Origin: an uncultured Verrucomicrobiota bacterium
Lineage (GTDB): Bacteria > Verrucomicrobiota > Verrucomicrobiia > Limisphaerales > UBA9464
DNA length: 64,000 nucleotides
NCBI GenBank assembly: GCA_903910585.1
Contig: CAIWAH010000066.1
Location: 1 to 64,000 of the forward strand
Direction of reading: 5' to 3'
The notes under the pieces are model-generated. The model saw only the letters and a program-made list of their open reading frames with translations. It did not search any database and was not told the origin of the DNA. Below, piece after piece: positions 19,210-28,250 of the stretch. Position numbers and translations under genes: made by a program. Numbering within the stretch: position 1 is the first letter of the stretch; the number at the start of each line of letters is the position of its first letter.

Positions 19210-19416
19210 TCAGGATGCGGTTGGCGTTTCCGGGGCGGGAACGGGAGCGGGGGCTGGCGCTGTCGAGACGGCTTTACCGCCGAGGATTTTGAACATCACC
19301 GCACCACAGGTCGGGCACTTCCCCTTCACCGCCTTACGCCCGTTCTTCATGGTTTCCTCGACCGCTTCCGCGATCGGCTTTTTCGCTTTGCAGCGAACAC
19401 AATATCCTTCGGCCAT
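19210..19416 (-). CDS. Small zinc-ribbon protein (DUF5679-like)
   Basis: A 68-residue protein from ATG 19416. Two CxxC pairs (YCVRCKAKK and KCPTCGAVMFK) separated by about 26 residues form a predicted zinc ribbon. The last 20 residues are a Pro/Ala linker. The arrangement fits the DUF5679 type seen beside topoisomerase-like zinc fingers, but the molecular partner is unknown. It could bind nucleic acid. Confidence 0.8.
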   Translation of the reverse strand: MAEGYCVRCKAKKPIAEAVEETMKNGRKAVKGKCPTCGAVMFKILGGKAVSTAPAPAPVPAPETPTAS

Positions 19417-19558
19417 GATGGTTCCTGTGGTGATGGTCAGCCCGGGGCTGACCGGTGAACGATGGGTCGGAGGTTGAAAGTCGCCGGCCCGGGTGTCAAC
19501 CAACGGGGCACCCTCAAAGCCGCAACCCGTTGACTTGCAAAACACTGAGAACCAAATC

Positions 19559-20296
19559 TTAACGTCGTCGATTCCAGACATCCGTCCGATATCGCTCGTC
19601 CGCCAACCGATGGACCCTCGCCCAAGGAAAGTCCGCCGCGGGCCCCTGCGGGCCCCAAGAATTGCGCAACGCCGTCCGCAGGGCTTCCCCCCCGACCGGC
19701 AGGTTGGCGACGAATTCCAGGTGCGTCCGGCCCGCCCGGTAGCCCGGCTCGGCGGACGGGTGGCGCAGACAGGTGGCGATCCGCGAAAGGTCGAACGCGT
19801 GCAGCAGGGTCCCATGGAACAGCAGCGCGGAACGGCGCCGGCGCTGGGCATTGCCGGAGAACTTGCGCCAGACTGAACCGTCCCGAAACGAAAGGTCGGT
19901 GTGTCCCTGAACCGCGATTTCAGCCGACGATTGCCGCTGAATTCCCCGTCGGAGGCGCTCCATGACCCACGAGTTGGTCGAAGTGACCTGGGACAGGGCC
20001 GAATCGCGGTCCAGACGCAGGGTCACTGCATAGTTCAGGCAACCCGGACCCTGAATCACTGCTCCCCCACCCGAGCAGCGCCGATACACGGGCACCCGCT
20101 CCTGCTCGCAGGCCTCCAGATTTGCCTCCAGGGCAATGGCCTGGCCCAGTCCGATGACCACCCACGGCCGTGTGCTTTCCCAGAACCACACCAATTCCCT
20201 TCCGGTCGCTTCGGTGAACTCCAACGCCACCTCATCCAGCGCCAGCAATCGCGCCGGGTCGGCCAAGAGTTCGGAGGTCAAATCAAGCTGCTCCAT
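19559..20296 (-). CDS. lplA: Lipoate-protein ligase A family protein
   Basis: About 245 residues from ATG 20296 (MEQLDLTSELLAD). RRCSGGGAVIQGPGCLNYAV (from residue 72) is the lipoyl-binding loop of the LplA/LipM superfamily and VWRKFSGNAQ (Lys145) carries the catalytic lysine; FHGTLL is also typical. These enzymes attach lipoate (or octanoate) to E2 subunits of 2-oxoacid dehydrogenases. It is divergent from aceE with a 132-bp gap, which fits a role in lipoylating the pyruvate dehydrogenase E2, not seen here. LipM-type octanoyl transferase is an alternative. Confidence 0.88.
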   Translation of the reverse strand: MEQLDLTSELLADPARLLALDEVALEFTEATGRELVWFWESTRPWVVIGLGQAIALEANLEACEQERVPVYRRCSGGGAVIQGPGCLNYAVTLRLDRDSALSQVTSTNSWVMERLRRGIQRQSSAEIAVQGHTDLSFRDGSVWRKFSGNAQRRRRSALLFHGTLLHAFDLSRIATCLRHPSAEPGYRAGRTHLEFVANLPVGGEALRTALRNSWGPQGPAADFPWARVHRLADERYRTDVWNRRR

Positions 20297-20428
20297 GAGG
20301 GCGCGAGAAACTAGCCGCCAACCGACTTCGGGCAAAGCGGCCAGATAACCGCATCGCGATAACGATACCCATAACCCCCAACCACCCCTGGCGCCCCGGT
20401 TTTCATCAATTTCAACCACTCGGCCGCG

Positions 20429-23251
20429 GTGAAAATTCGTCATGCAAATCTCACTACCGCCATTTGGCAGCCCGACGGGTTCGGCTACCTTCATCCGGTC
20501 CGCCACTCCTACGGCTCACTCTTGAAAACAAACGGCTCTTCCTCCGCGACACTTCCCGCCAAACCCGCCAAGCGTTCCGCCGCCGAACGTCCCGGCACGG
20601 CGCTCACCCGGTTCAGCGACTCGCTCGGCGACCTCGCGGAACTGGTGCTCGCCGGCAAGTCGCCCGAACAGCAGAAGCTGATCGTCGCCGACTTCATCGC
20701 CGACCTGCGGGCCAAGGGCCACCCCGTTCCCGACGTCACTTCCACGCCCTACCTCAACACGGTCCATGTGGACGAGGAACCGGAGTATCCAGGCGATTTG
20801 GAGATGGAACGCCTCATCCGGGCCCACATCCGCTGGAACGCCATGGCGATGGTGGTGAAGGCCAACAAGCACACCAACGTCGGCGGCCACATCGCCACGT
20901 TCTCGTCGCTCGCGACCCTCTACGAGGTGGGATACAATCACTTCTTCCGCGGCAGTGACGGCGGCCGCATCGGCGACATGGTCTATTTCCAGGGCCACGC
21001 GTCGCCGGGCAACTACGCCCGCGCCTACCTCGAAGGCCGGCTCACCGAGCATCATCTCGAGAACTTCCGGCAGGAACTCCAGCCGCATCCGGGCCTCAGC
21101 TCGTATCCGCATCCCTACCTGATGCCGGACTTCTGGCAGTTCCCCACTGTATCGATGGGACTCGGCCCCGTCAGTTCCCTCTATCAGGCACGCTTCAGCC
21201 GTTACCTCCAGCATCGCGGGCTGATTCCCTCCGAGGACGAACCGTTCGTGTGGGCGTTCCTCGGCGACGGTGAATCCGACGAACCGGAAACCCACGGCTT
21301 CATCGGGATGGCCGGCCGGGAGGGGCTCGACAACCTCGTCTGGGTCATCAATTGCAACCTCCAGCGTCTCGACGGCCCGGTGCGTGGCAACGGGAAGATC
21401 ATCCAGGACTTGGAAGGCCAGTTCCGCGGCGCCGGCTGGAATGTCATCAAGGTCGTCTGGGGTTCCAACTGGGACGAACTCCTCGCCAAGGACACCACCG
21501 GCCTGCTCGCCAAGCGGATGGAGGAAGTCGTGGACGGCGACTACCAGAAATACGTCGTCGAAAGCGGCGCTTACATCCGGAAGCACTTCTTCGGCAAGCA
21601 TCCCGAGCTGCTCAAGCTGGTAAATCACCTCACGGACGACCAGCTCAAGCACCTCACGCGCGGCGGACACGATCCGCGCAAGGTTTACGCCGCGTTCCAG
21701 CGGGCCACCGCCAAGAACGGACGTCCCACCGTCATCCTCGCCAAGACCGTCAAAGGCTATGGCATGGGCGAAGCCGGCGAAGGCCGCAACCCGACGCACC
21801 AGCAGAAAAAGCTCGGGGAAAAGGACCTTCGCGAGTTCCGCCGCCGTTTCTCCATTCCGCTGGAGGACGACGTCATCGCGGAACTGCCCTTCTACCGTCC
21901 GCCGGAGAACAGCGCCGAACTGGCCTATCTGCACGAGCGCCGCCAAGCCCTGCACGGGCCGATTCCGAAGCGCGTCGTTCGGGCACCCAAGCTCCAGACT
22001 CCGGCGCACACCGAGCCCGCGTTCAAGAACGTGGTGCAGGCCACCGGCCTGGCGAGCGGCTCAACGACGAAAGCTTACACGCTCCTGATCAGCGCCCTGC
22101 TCCGCGACAAGAACATCGGCAAGTTCATCGTGCCCATCGTGCCCGACGAGGCGCGCACGTTCGGCATGGAGGGCCTGTTCAGCCAGGTCGGCATCTACAG
22201 CTCCAAGGGCCAGCTCTACAACCCGGTGGATAAGTCCGAGCTCGCACCCTACATCGAAAAGAAAAACGGACAGCTTCTCGAGGAAGGCATCAACGAGGCC
22301 GGCTCGATGGGCAGCTTCGTCGCCGCCGGCACGGCTTACGCCAACTTCGGCGTGCCGATGATCCCGTTCTACATCTACTACTCGATGTTCGGCTTCCAGC
22401 GCGTCGGCGACCAGGTCTGGCTCGCCGGCGATTCCCGCTGCCGCGGTTTCCTGGTCGGCGCGACTTCCGGCCGCACGACGTTGAACGGCGAGGGACTCCA
22501 GCACCAGGACGCCCACAGTCATCTCGTCGCCTCGACGGTCCCGAACCTCTACTCCTACGAGCCCGCCTTCGGTTATGAGCTCGCCGTCATCTTCTGTGAC
22601 GGTCTGAAACGCATGTATGCCGACGGCGAGGACGTGTTCTACTACGTCTCCGTCCACAACGAGGACTATGCCCACCCGGCGCTGCCCGACGATCCCGCAG
22701 TCGTCGAGGGCATCCTGCGCGGCATGTATAAGTTCAAGCCCGGCAAGGCCGGCCTGAAGCACAAGGTCCAGTTGCTCGGTTCCGGCGCGATTATCCAGCA
22801 GGCGCTCAAGGCCCAGGAGATTCTCGAACGCTACGGCGTCAGCGCCGATGTGTGGAGCGTCACCAACTTCAAGCGCCTTCGCAGCGAGGCCCAGGCCGCC
22901 AAGCGCTGGAACATGCTGCATCCCACCGAAACGCCGCGCACGAGCTTCCTCGAAGAGACCGTGGCGAAAGAAACCGGCCCTTGGATCGCCGTCACCGACA
23001 ACCTCAAGCTCGTCGCCGACCAGATCGCCCCGTGGATTCCCGGCGGCCTGATGACGCTGGGCACCGACGGCTTCGGCCGCAGCGAAGTGCGCCCGGTGCT
23101 GCGCCGCTTCTTCGAGATTGATGCGGAATGCACGGCCATTGCCACGCTCTACAAGCTCTCGCAGCAGGGCGCGGTGTCCGCCGCCGAAGTGAGCCAGGCC
23201 ATCCGCGAACTCGGCGTGGACCCGGAAAAGAGTGCCGCGGTGTGCGTCTGA
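20429..23251 (+). CDS. aceE: Pyruvate dehydrogenase E1 component, homodimeric type
   Basis: A 940-residue thiamine-diphosphate enzyme that decarboxylates pyruvate and acetylates lipoyl-E2. It has the single-chain AceE layout: IRWNAMAMVVKANK, GGHIATFSSLATLYEVGYNHFFRG, the TPP motif GDGESDEPE...NLVWVINCNLQRLDGPVRGNGK and C-terminal TDGFGRSEVRPVLRRFFEID. It is longer than E. coli AceE (887) mainly at the N-terminus, where the GTG at 20429 adds about 50 low-conservation residues, so the true start may be further in. A hairpin terminator follows at 23289. E2 and E3 genes are not adjacent. Confidence 0.95.
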   Translation: MKIRHANLTTAIWQPDGFGYLHPVRHSYGSLLKTNGSSSATLPAKPAKRSAAERPGTALTRFSDSLGDLAELVLAGKSPEQQKLIVADFIADLRAKGHPVPDVTSTPYLNTVHVDEEPEYPGDLEMERLIRAHIRWNAMAMVVKANKHTNVGGHIATFSSLATLYEVGYNHFFRGSDGGRIGDMVYFQGHASPGNYARAYLEGRLTEHHLENFRQELQPHPGLSSYPHPYLMPDFWQFPTVSMGLGPVSSLYQARFSRYLQHRGLIPSEDEPFVWAFLGDGESDEPETHGFIGMAGREGLDNLVWVINCNLQRLDGPVRGNGKIIQDLEGQFRGAGWNVIKVVWGSNWDELLAKDTTGLLAKRMEEVVDGDYQKYVVESGAYIRKHFFGKHPELLKLVNHLTDDQLKHLTRGGHDPRKVYAAFQRATAKNGRPTVILAKTVKGYGMGEAGEGRNPTHQQKKLGEKDLREFRRRFSIPLEDDVIAELPFYRPPENSAELAYLHERRQALHGPIPKRVVRAPKLQTPAHTEPAFKNVVQATGLASGSTTKAYTLLISALLRDKNIGKFIVPIVPDEARTFGMEGLFSQVGIYSSKGQLYNPVDKSELAPYIEKKNGQLLEEGINEAGSMGSFVAAGTAYANFGVPMIPFYIYYSMFGFQRVGDQVWLAGDSRCRGFLVGATSGRTTLNGEGLQHQDAHSHLVASTVPNLYSYEPAFGYELAVIFCDGLKRMYADGEDVFYYVSVHNEDYAHPALPDDPAVVEGILRGMYKFKPGKAGLKHKVQLLGSGAIIQQALKAQEILERYGVSADVWSVTNFKRLRSEAQAAKRWNMLHPTETPRTSFLEETVAKETGPWIAVTDNLKLVADQIAPWIPGGLMTLGTDGFGRSEVRPVLRRFFEIDAECTAIATLYKLSQQGAVSAAEVSQAIRELGVDPEKSAAVCV

Positions 23252-23288
23252 GTCGCGCCGGCCGCAAATCCTCGTAAAACCCCAAAGC

Positions 23289-23321
23289 AGGGCAGGCCAA
23301 GGTGCCTGCCCTATTTTGTTT
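23289..23321 (+). terminator. Intrinsic terminator of aceE
   Basis: A 9-bp stem (23289-23297 with 23304-23312) is followed on the plus strand by ATTTTGTTT. The U-tract overlaps the last codons of recO on the other strand. Confidence 0.85.
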
Positions 23322-23958
23322 CCAACGCCTCCGCCCGGCCCTTCGGCAGCTTGTGGCAGTGGAACAGGATGAAGCCGTGCAGGAACTGCCGGACCGCCTG
23401 AACCTCGGCCGCAGTCGGCTTCAGGGCCGGCAGCTCCGACCAGTCGCGATAGGTCAATTCCGTGAGCAACTGCTTCGCCGCCGGACTGAACGCCGTGGTT
23501 TCCGGGTCCGGCTCCAGCCCCTGCGATGCCAGCAGGCGCAGCTCGAAGGCGAAGACGTTGCGCGGCTGCGGCGGCTGTTTCGGCAGGTGATCGAGGAATT
23601 CCCGGAACAGCTCGAACACGTCCGGCACCGGCGTTTCCGTTTCGGTCAACTGCTCCACGAAGGCCACCGCGTAACCGATCTGCGCGAGGTAGCCGAATTC
23701 GGTCCGGAGCGAGGCGCGAAGGTTGCCCGGCACGACCTCACGCAGCGTGTGGAGTTCGGAGCGCGCGCTGCGGACAAAGCTGAACTCGGCCTCGAAACAC
23801 AGGTCCAGCTTGCCAAAGAAGGCCGACTTCGGCTTCCGGGCGCCCTTGGCTACGGTCGCGATCCGGCCCCACTCCGGCGTGAGCCAATGCACGATGAGGC
23901 TGGTATCCGTCAGCGGCCGGGTGCGGAGGACGATGCCACTGGCGCGTTCCGGAGTCAT
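23311..23958 (-). CDS. recO: DNA repair protein RecO
   Basis: About 215 residues from ATG 23958. The N-terminal OB-fold begins ERASGIVLRTRPLTDTSLIVHWLTPEWGRIATVAKGARKPKS, the RecO signature. RecO loads RecA onto SSB-coated DNA together with RecR. The C-terminal half is helical, and the usual zinc-finger cysteines seen in some RecO proteins are not evident. Its start overlaps the upstream hypothetical gene by four bases, placing it last in a phoH-ybeY-hypothetical-recO operon. Confidence 0.93.
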   Translation of the reverse strand: MTPERASGIVLRTRPLTDTSLIVHWLTPEWGRIATVAKGARKPKSAFFGKLDLCFEAEFSFVRSARSELHTLREVVPGNLRASLRTEFGYLAQIGYAVAFVEQLTETETPVPDVFELFREFLDHLPKQPPQPRNVFAFELRLLASQGLEPDPETTAFSPAAKQLLTELTYRDWSELPALKPTAAEVQAVRQFLHGFILFHCHKLPKGRAEALETK

Positions 23959-24554
23959 CGCTTGGCGTTGGGGTCCAGCGTGGGTCGGTAATAGGCCTCG
24001 GCGGTCGCGCGCGGGATGCCTTCCTTGACCAGCAGCTCGACCTGGTTGCTGGCGAAGGCGGGCCAGCGATCCACGGGAATTCGGGCAAGAGACGTGTCTA
24101 GCCGAATGGCTTCCCGGAGATAACCAGCCCACGGGTGCGGGGAATGATCACCGCCGCGGGTCGCAAAACGGTCAAACAAGACGACAACCTGAGGGTCCAA
24201 TGACTCGTTCAACTCCTGCACATAAATTCTCGAACAGACACCTTCGTCCACGCTTTCGCCGGTGGTTACAGCATTTCGAAGCCAACTGCCGTCATCTCCG
24301 GGACCGACCATGATCGGAATCTCGCTGGGAGAGGATTTCGCCCACACCACAAGTGCATTGCCAAAACCGTTCGTGTGCCTAGGAAACTCTCCACCGTGGG
24401 CTTCAGCGTAGTCTCGGAGCGAAAAGCCCGCCACCAGTAGGCAATGCCTACGCCTTCGATGAAGCCAGAACGCATACTCTGAGAGCACGTAGACGCCCCC
24501 GATCGCAAGCATCACAATGAGCCAGAATTTCCTGCTGTGCCATCGCCCGTTCAT
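23955..24554 (-). CDS. Membrane-anchored hypothetical protein
   Basis: A 199-residue protein with a single N-terminal membrane segment (about 9-28, KFWLIVMLAIGGVYVLSEYAFWL) and a soluble remainder, probably periplasmic. The soluble part contains FSLRDYAEAHGGEFP and MVGPGDDGSWLRNAV, but no family is recognised. It overlaps both ybeY (24551) and recO (23955) by four bases, so it is translationally coupled within the operon. Those neighbours are RNA and DNA metabolism genes, so the operon does not reveal its function. Confidence 0.72.
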   Translation of the reverse strand: MNGRWHSRKFWLIVMLAIGGVYVLSEYAFWLHRRRRHCLLVAGFSLRDYAEAHGGEFPRHTNGFGNALVVWAKSSPSEIPIMVGPGDDGSWLRNAVTTGESVDEGVCSRIYVQELNESLDPQVVVLFDRFATRGGDHSPHPWAGYLREAIRLDTSLARIPVDRWPAFASNQVELLVKEGIPRATAEAYYRPTLDPNAKR

Positions 24555-24997
24555 GCCTTCCTGCCTTCCACATTCCCCACCACCTTCCGCACCAACCGGT
24601 TCTCCTCCTGCTTCATGACGCGGCGTTTGGCGGGCTCCAAGTCATCGTAGCCGCGCAGGTGGAGGATTCCGTGGATGACGTAGCGCTGGAGTTCCTGCTG
24701 CCAGGTGGTGCCAAACTCCTTCGCCTGCCGCTCCGCCTCGGCCACGCAGATGAACATCTCGCCGAACAGCCGTTCCGGCGTGCTCCCGTGGTCGAAGGTG
24801 ATGATGTCCGTCGGCCCCTCGTGCCGGAGGAACTGCCAGTTCACCGCCGCCGAACGCTTCGCCGAAACCAGGTGGATGCCGAGTTCGGCCCCCTGCCCCG
24901 TTTCCGCCAGCACCGCCTCGGCCAGCGCCCGCAGCGCTCGGGTGTCCACCCTCCGGTCCCGCTGGCGGTTGGTGAGGACGATGACGGTTTCGCTCAC
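24551..24997 (-). CDS. ybeY: Endoribonuclease YbeY
   Basis: A 148-residue protein. The metal site is HGILHLRGYDD (about 110-120), where the standard E. coli-type motif is HGxLHLxGYDH: two His are kept but the third ligand is Asp. Asp at that place is also seen in some Bacteroidota homologues as far as I recall, so activity is likely retained. YbeY matures 16S rRNA 3' ends and takes part in ribosome quality control. It overlaps phoH by four bases, the standard phoH-ybeY pairing. Confidence 0.93.
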   Translation of the reverse strand: MSETVIVLTNRQRDRRVDTRALRALAEAVLAETGQGAELGIHLVSAKRSAAVNWQFLRHEGPTDIITFDHGSTPERLFGEMFICVAEAERQAKEFGTTWQQELQRYVIHGILHLRGYDDLEPAKRRVMKQEENRLVRKVVGNVEGRKA

Positions 24998-25962
24998 AGT
25001 CGGTTGGCCTGACGTCCGCGGTGCTGCTCGTAGGCGTTCACGATCCGTTGGACCAGGGGATGCCGCACCACGTCACGTTTTTCGAAGCGGCAGATGGCGA
25101 TGCCCTCGACCTGGGTCAGCGTCTGCACCGCCTCGACCAACCCGGAACGCTTGGTCGGGGGCAGGTCAATCTGCGTGGGGTCGCCCGTCACGACCGCCTT
25201 GGAGCCAAACCCGAGGCGCGTGAGGAACATGAGCATCTGCTCCGGCGTGGTGTTCTGCGCCTCGTCGAGCACGATGAAGGCCTGGTTCAGCGTCCGGCCG
25301 CGCATGTAGGCCAGCGGCGCGATCTCGATCACCCCGCGTTCCATCGCCCGCTGGATCTCCTCGGCCGGCATCATGTCGTGCAGCGCGTCGTAAAGCGGCC
25401 GCAGATACGGATCGAGCTTCTGGAGCAGGTCGCCGGGCAGGAAGCCCAACGCCTCGCCCGCCTCGACCGCCGGCCGCGTGAGGATGATCCGGCTTACCTT
25501 GCCGTCCTTGAGGGCGGCGGTGGCCATCGCCATCGCGAGGTAGGTCTTGCCGGTGCCGGCGGGGCCGACGCCAAAGGTCACGTCGTTCTCCGCAATGGAC
25601 CGCAGGTAACGCTGCTGGCCCACGGTCTTCGGATTTACGGAACCCTTCCGCGCGTGGGTCTGCACCCGGTGCTCGAACAGGCTGTCGAGCGCGTCGGCCC
25701 CGTCATTTTTGAGCACCGACAGCGCGTAGATGAACTCGCCTTTCCGGCCGGCGCCGCCCTCGCGCAGATTGCGTTCGAGCGTGTTGAACAGGCGCTTGGC
25801 CTGCGCCACCTCGGCCGCCTCGCCGTCCAGCTTGATCCAGCCGTCGCGGGTGGTGGTCTTGATGCCGAGTTCGGATTCCAGAGCGCGCAGATTGCGCTCG
25901 TCGTTGGCGTAGAGCGCCTGTGCCACCCGGGCGGATTCAAAATGAAGCGTTTCGGAGATCAT
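24994..25962 (-). CDS. phoH: PhoH-family ATPase
   Basis: A 322-residue cytoplasmic protein. An N-terminal KH-like region (VAQALYANDERNLRALESELGI, TTRDGWIKLDGEA) precedes the P-loop GVGPAGTGKTYLAM (Walker A, about 140-153), LTRPAVEAGEALGFLPGD, the Walker B AFIVLDEAQNTTPEQM and the sensor VVTGDPTQIDLP. PhoH/PhoL proteins are RNA-associated ATPases usually adjacent to ybeY, as here. It opens the operon with ybeY, the hypothetical gene and recO. Confidence 0.95.
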   Translation of the reverse strand: MISETLHFESARVAQALYANDERNLRALESELGIKTTTRDGWIKLDGEAAEVAQAKRLFNTLERNLREGGAGRKGEFIYALSVLKNDGADALDSLFEHRVQTHARKGSVNPKTVGQQRYLRSIAENDVTFGVGPAGTGKTYLAMAMATAALKDGKVSRIILTRPAVEAGEALGFLPGDLLQKLDPYLRPLYDALHDMMPAEEIQRAMERGVIEIAPLAYMRGRTLNQAFIVLDEAQNTTPEQMLMFLTRLGFGSKAVVTGDPTQIDLPPTKRSGLVEAVQTLTQVEGIAICRFEKRDVVRHPLVQRIVNAYEQHRGRQANRL

Positions 25963-26030
25963 CGGATTTCCTGCGAATGGGCGGACTTTTGGGAAAGGGG
26001 CCGTCCGGGGTCAATGCCCGCGGCGACCGC

Positions 26031-26534
26031 TCACACCCCCGGTGCGGCCAGGGCCGCGCGCAGCTTGGCCGCGGTTTCCTTCAGCGCCTCGGGCACGACG
26101 CGGCTGTTCGCCAGCACCGGCATGAAGTTCGTGTCCCCTTCCCAGCGCGGGACGATGTGCAGGTGCAGGTGCTCGACGATGCCGGCGCCGGCACATTTGC
26201 CGAGGTTGAAGCCGATGTTGAACCCCTGCGGCTTCATCACGGTCCGCAGCGCCTGCACGCACCGGCGCGACCACTGCATGAGTTCCAGCGCCTCGTCGTC
26301 GGTCAATTCGTCCAGCGAGGCGATCTGCCGGTAGGGCACCACCATCACGTGACCGCCGTTGTAGGGATAGGTGTTAAGCACCACATAGCCCGTGCGCCCC
26401 CGGGCGATCACGTAGTTCGCCTCGTCGTCACTGCTCTGACCGATGGAGGTGAACAGCGACGCCTCACCCGCCCCGGCCGGATTCTTCGGTGCGAGGATGT
26501 AGTCAATGCGCCACGGCGCGTGCAGCACGTCCAT
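26031..26534 (-). CDS. HIT-family hydrolase
   Basis: A 167-residue protein from ATG 26534. The histidine triad is EHLHLHIVPR near residue 120, and NTYPYNGGHVMVVPYR precedes it, as in HIT proteins. The family hydrolyses or phosphorolyses dinucleoside polyphosphates or AMP conjugates. The early part (APWRIDYILAPK) resembles bacterial Ap4A-phosphorylase-like HIT proteins. It is separated from phoH by 68 bp and is on the same strand. Confidence 0.93.
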   Translation of the reverse strand: MDVLHAPWRIDYILAPKNPAGAGEASLFTSIGQSSDDEANYVIARGRTGYVVLNTYPYNGGHVMVVPYRQIASLDELTDDEALELMQWSRRCVQALRTVMKPQGFNIGFNLGKCAGAGIVEHLHLHIVPRWEGDTNFMPVLANSRVVPEALKETAAKLRAALAAPGV

Positions 26535-26637
26535 GTCCGGAACATTACCGCGGGACACGGAAATTGAAAGCCGACGGGCCGGACCATTCGGCGGACGATG
26601 CCTCCGTCGGCGCCTCATCCGAATTGGCGGGATAGGA

Positions 26638-28005
26638 TCAGGGATGGGCGTTGCCTGCTCGCAGGGAGGGTCCCGGAAGATGCTGGGACGCTGCTCCCAG
26701 CGGTTGCATGGTGGTGACCAACGCCGCGATGAGTTCGTCCTCTTCGTGGGCTGCCGGTGCCATGGCGGAACTCGACGTCAACTGACCCGCACCCGCGCGG
26801 CACGGTCGCCTGAGGTCGGGCAGCGGCAGCTTGAGGCGGATGCGCGGATCGCGCAGCAGCTCGAACAGGCGCGGATATCGCTGGCGGAAGCCGAGCGGCA
26901 CGGGCTGGAGCAAACCCGGTTCGTGGCTGCGAACCTCGGCGGAGGCATGGGCGACCTCCACGCCGCCGACCGCCAGCGGCGCCGGGCGGGAACTGGCGCC
27001 GACGATGGTGCCCGCCGCCGCCGGCGCGCCGGTGTCGGGATTCACGCAGCGGCGCTCGGGACCGGTGACGCCGCAGTTGCCGGCGGCGAAAAGGTTGTCC
27101 GCCCCGGCCCGTTCGAGCGACGCGACGATCACGTTGAACGGATGCGCGGGATTGTGGCTGCAGTTTCCGGGGTTCCCCACCGGGAAATCCCGGTGCCCCG
27201 GACACTTGTCCCAACCGTTGATCACCACGAGCGGGAGCGGTGTCGGCGTGGACAGGAGCAACGTGAGCAGGTGCCGGAAGGCCCGCACTGCGTCGGACAG
27301 CAGCGTGGGAAGGGACGGTGCGGGACGCAGCAGCGCGATGTCGAGAAGGGTGGCCAGGGGGGCCGCAATCAGCACGTCGCCGGCACAATGGGTCCCTTGG
27401 CCCACGGGCGAGTTGAAAGGCGTGACGCCCCCGCCCCAGACCCAGCTGCGGGCCGGATCGGTGAGGGGATCCATGCCCCGCGCCCGGAGTTCCTGAAGGT
27501 TGATTCCGGTATCCACCACGGCAACCAGCACACCGGTGCCGTTCCTGCCGCACCGGAGCATGGACGGCGTGCCGAGCAGCCGTTCCCCGTTGGCCTCGGC
27601 GCCAGCGGGAAGGCTGCCCGGACACACCCCGGTGGGAGCAATGGGCACGTCCGCAAACACCCCGACGACTTCGGAACTCTTCCTGGCTTCCTCGGCGAAG
27701 GCGTCCGCGCCCGCTGAGGAGATTTTGCCCCGGACAAGGTAGGTAGAATTCTCGGCCGCGAGGTGAAGGTTGAGGGCCGAATCGAGGCCAAAGCGGTCGC
27801 CGGAATGGCTGACGGGCCTCCGCCCCGGCAACGCGACCGGGGCAAACGATTCGTCCAGCACGAACCCGGGCAGCGACGGCACAGCCCCGGACTTGAGATA
27901 GCAGGCGCCCGGGCCCGACGGACGGGCCGCAAACGCGGCGTTGGCGAGCTTCGGACTGTGCCTCAGCTCGATCAGGACGGGCATGATTTCGGATGGGGGA
28001 CTCAT
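26638..28005 (-). CDS. Subtilase-like (S8) protein with degenerate catalytic-Ser region
   Basis: About 455 residues from ATG 28005; the frame is open to 28269 without better support. There is no obvious signal peptide. The Asp (VAVVDTGIN, D165), His (GQGTHCAGD, H206) and oxyanion Asn (FAAGNCG, N310) motifs of subtilases are present. The C-terminal third should contain GTSxAxP, but the best remaining match is TSSSAMAPAA near 410-419, and no helix 'VAAGV' follows. It may be inactive, divergent or frameshifted. It is divergent from the sigma-kinase pair with a 245-bp gap. Confidence 0.68.
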   Translation of the reverse strand: MSPPSEIMPVLIELRHSPKLANAAFAARPSGPGACYLKSGAVPSLPGFVLDESFAPVALPGRRPVSHSGDRFGLDSALNLHLAAENSTYLVRGKISSAGADAFAEEARKSSEVVGVFADVPIAPTGVCPGSLPAGAEANGERLLGTPSMLRCGRNGTGVLVAVVDTGINLQELRARGMDPLTDPARSWVWGGGVTPFNSPVGQGTHCAGDVLIAAPLATLLDIALLRPAPSLPTLLSDAVRAFRHLLTLLLSTPTPLPLVVINGWDKCPGHRDFPVGNPGNCSHNPAHPFNVIVASLERAGADNLFAAGNCGVTGPERRCVNPDTGAPAAAGTIVGASSRPAPLAVGGVEVAHASAEVRSHEPGLLQPVPLGFRQRYPRLFELLRDPRIRLKLPLPDLRRPCRAGAGQLTSSSAMAPAAHEEDELIAALVTTMQPLGAASQHLPGPSLRAGNAHP

Positions 28006-28250
28006 GACATCAGCGGAAGGCCGCAAGTTGACTGCCCGGGTCCGGCGGCGACGGGACGGGCGAAACCGCGATGGCGCACCACAAACTCGGGACGGTTCGC
28101 TGCTTGGGTCAGGCGGGCGAGGCCGGGGCTCAGGGAGACAACGCAGGCACCCTGCCAAATCTTGCACAACGCAGATTCGCATTGCGCCGGACCGCGTCCT
28201 GACGCCATTCCAATGCAAGACGCGGGCGGCAATTCGCGTTCCCCTGTCAC

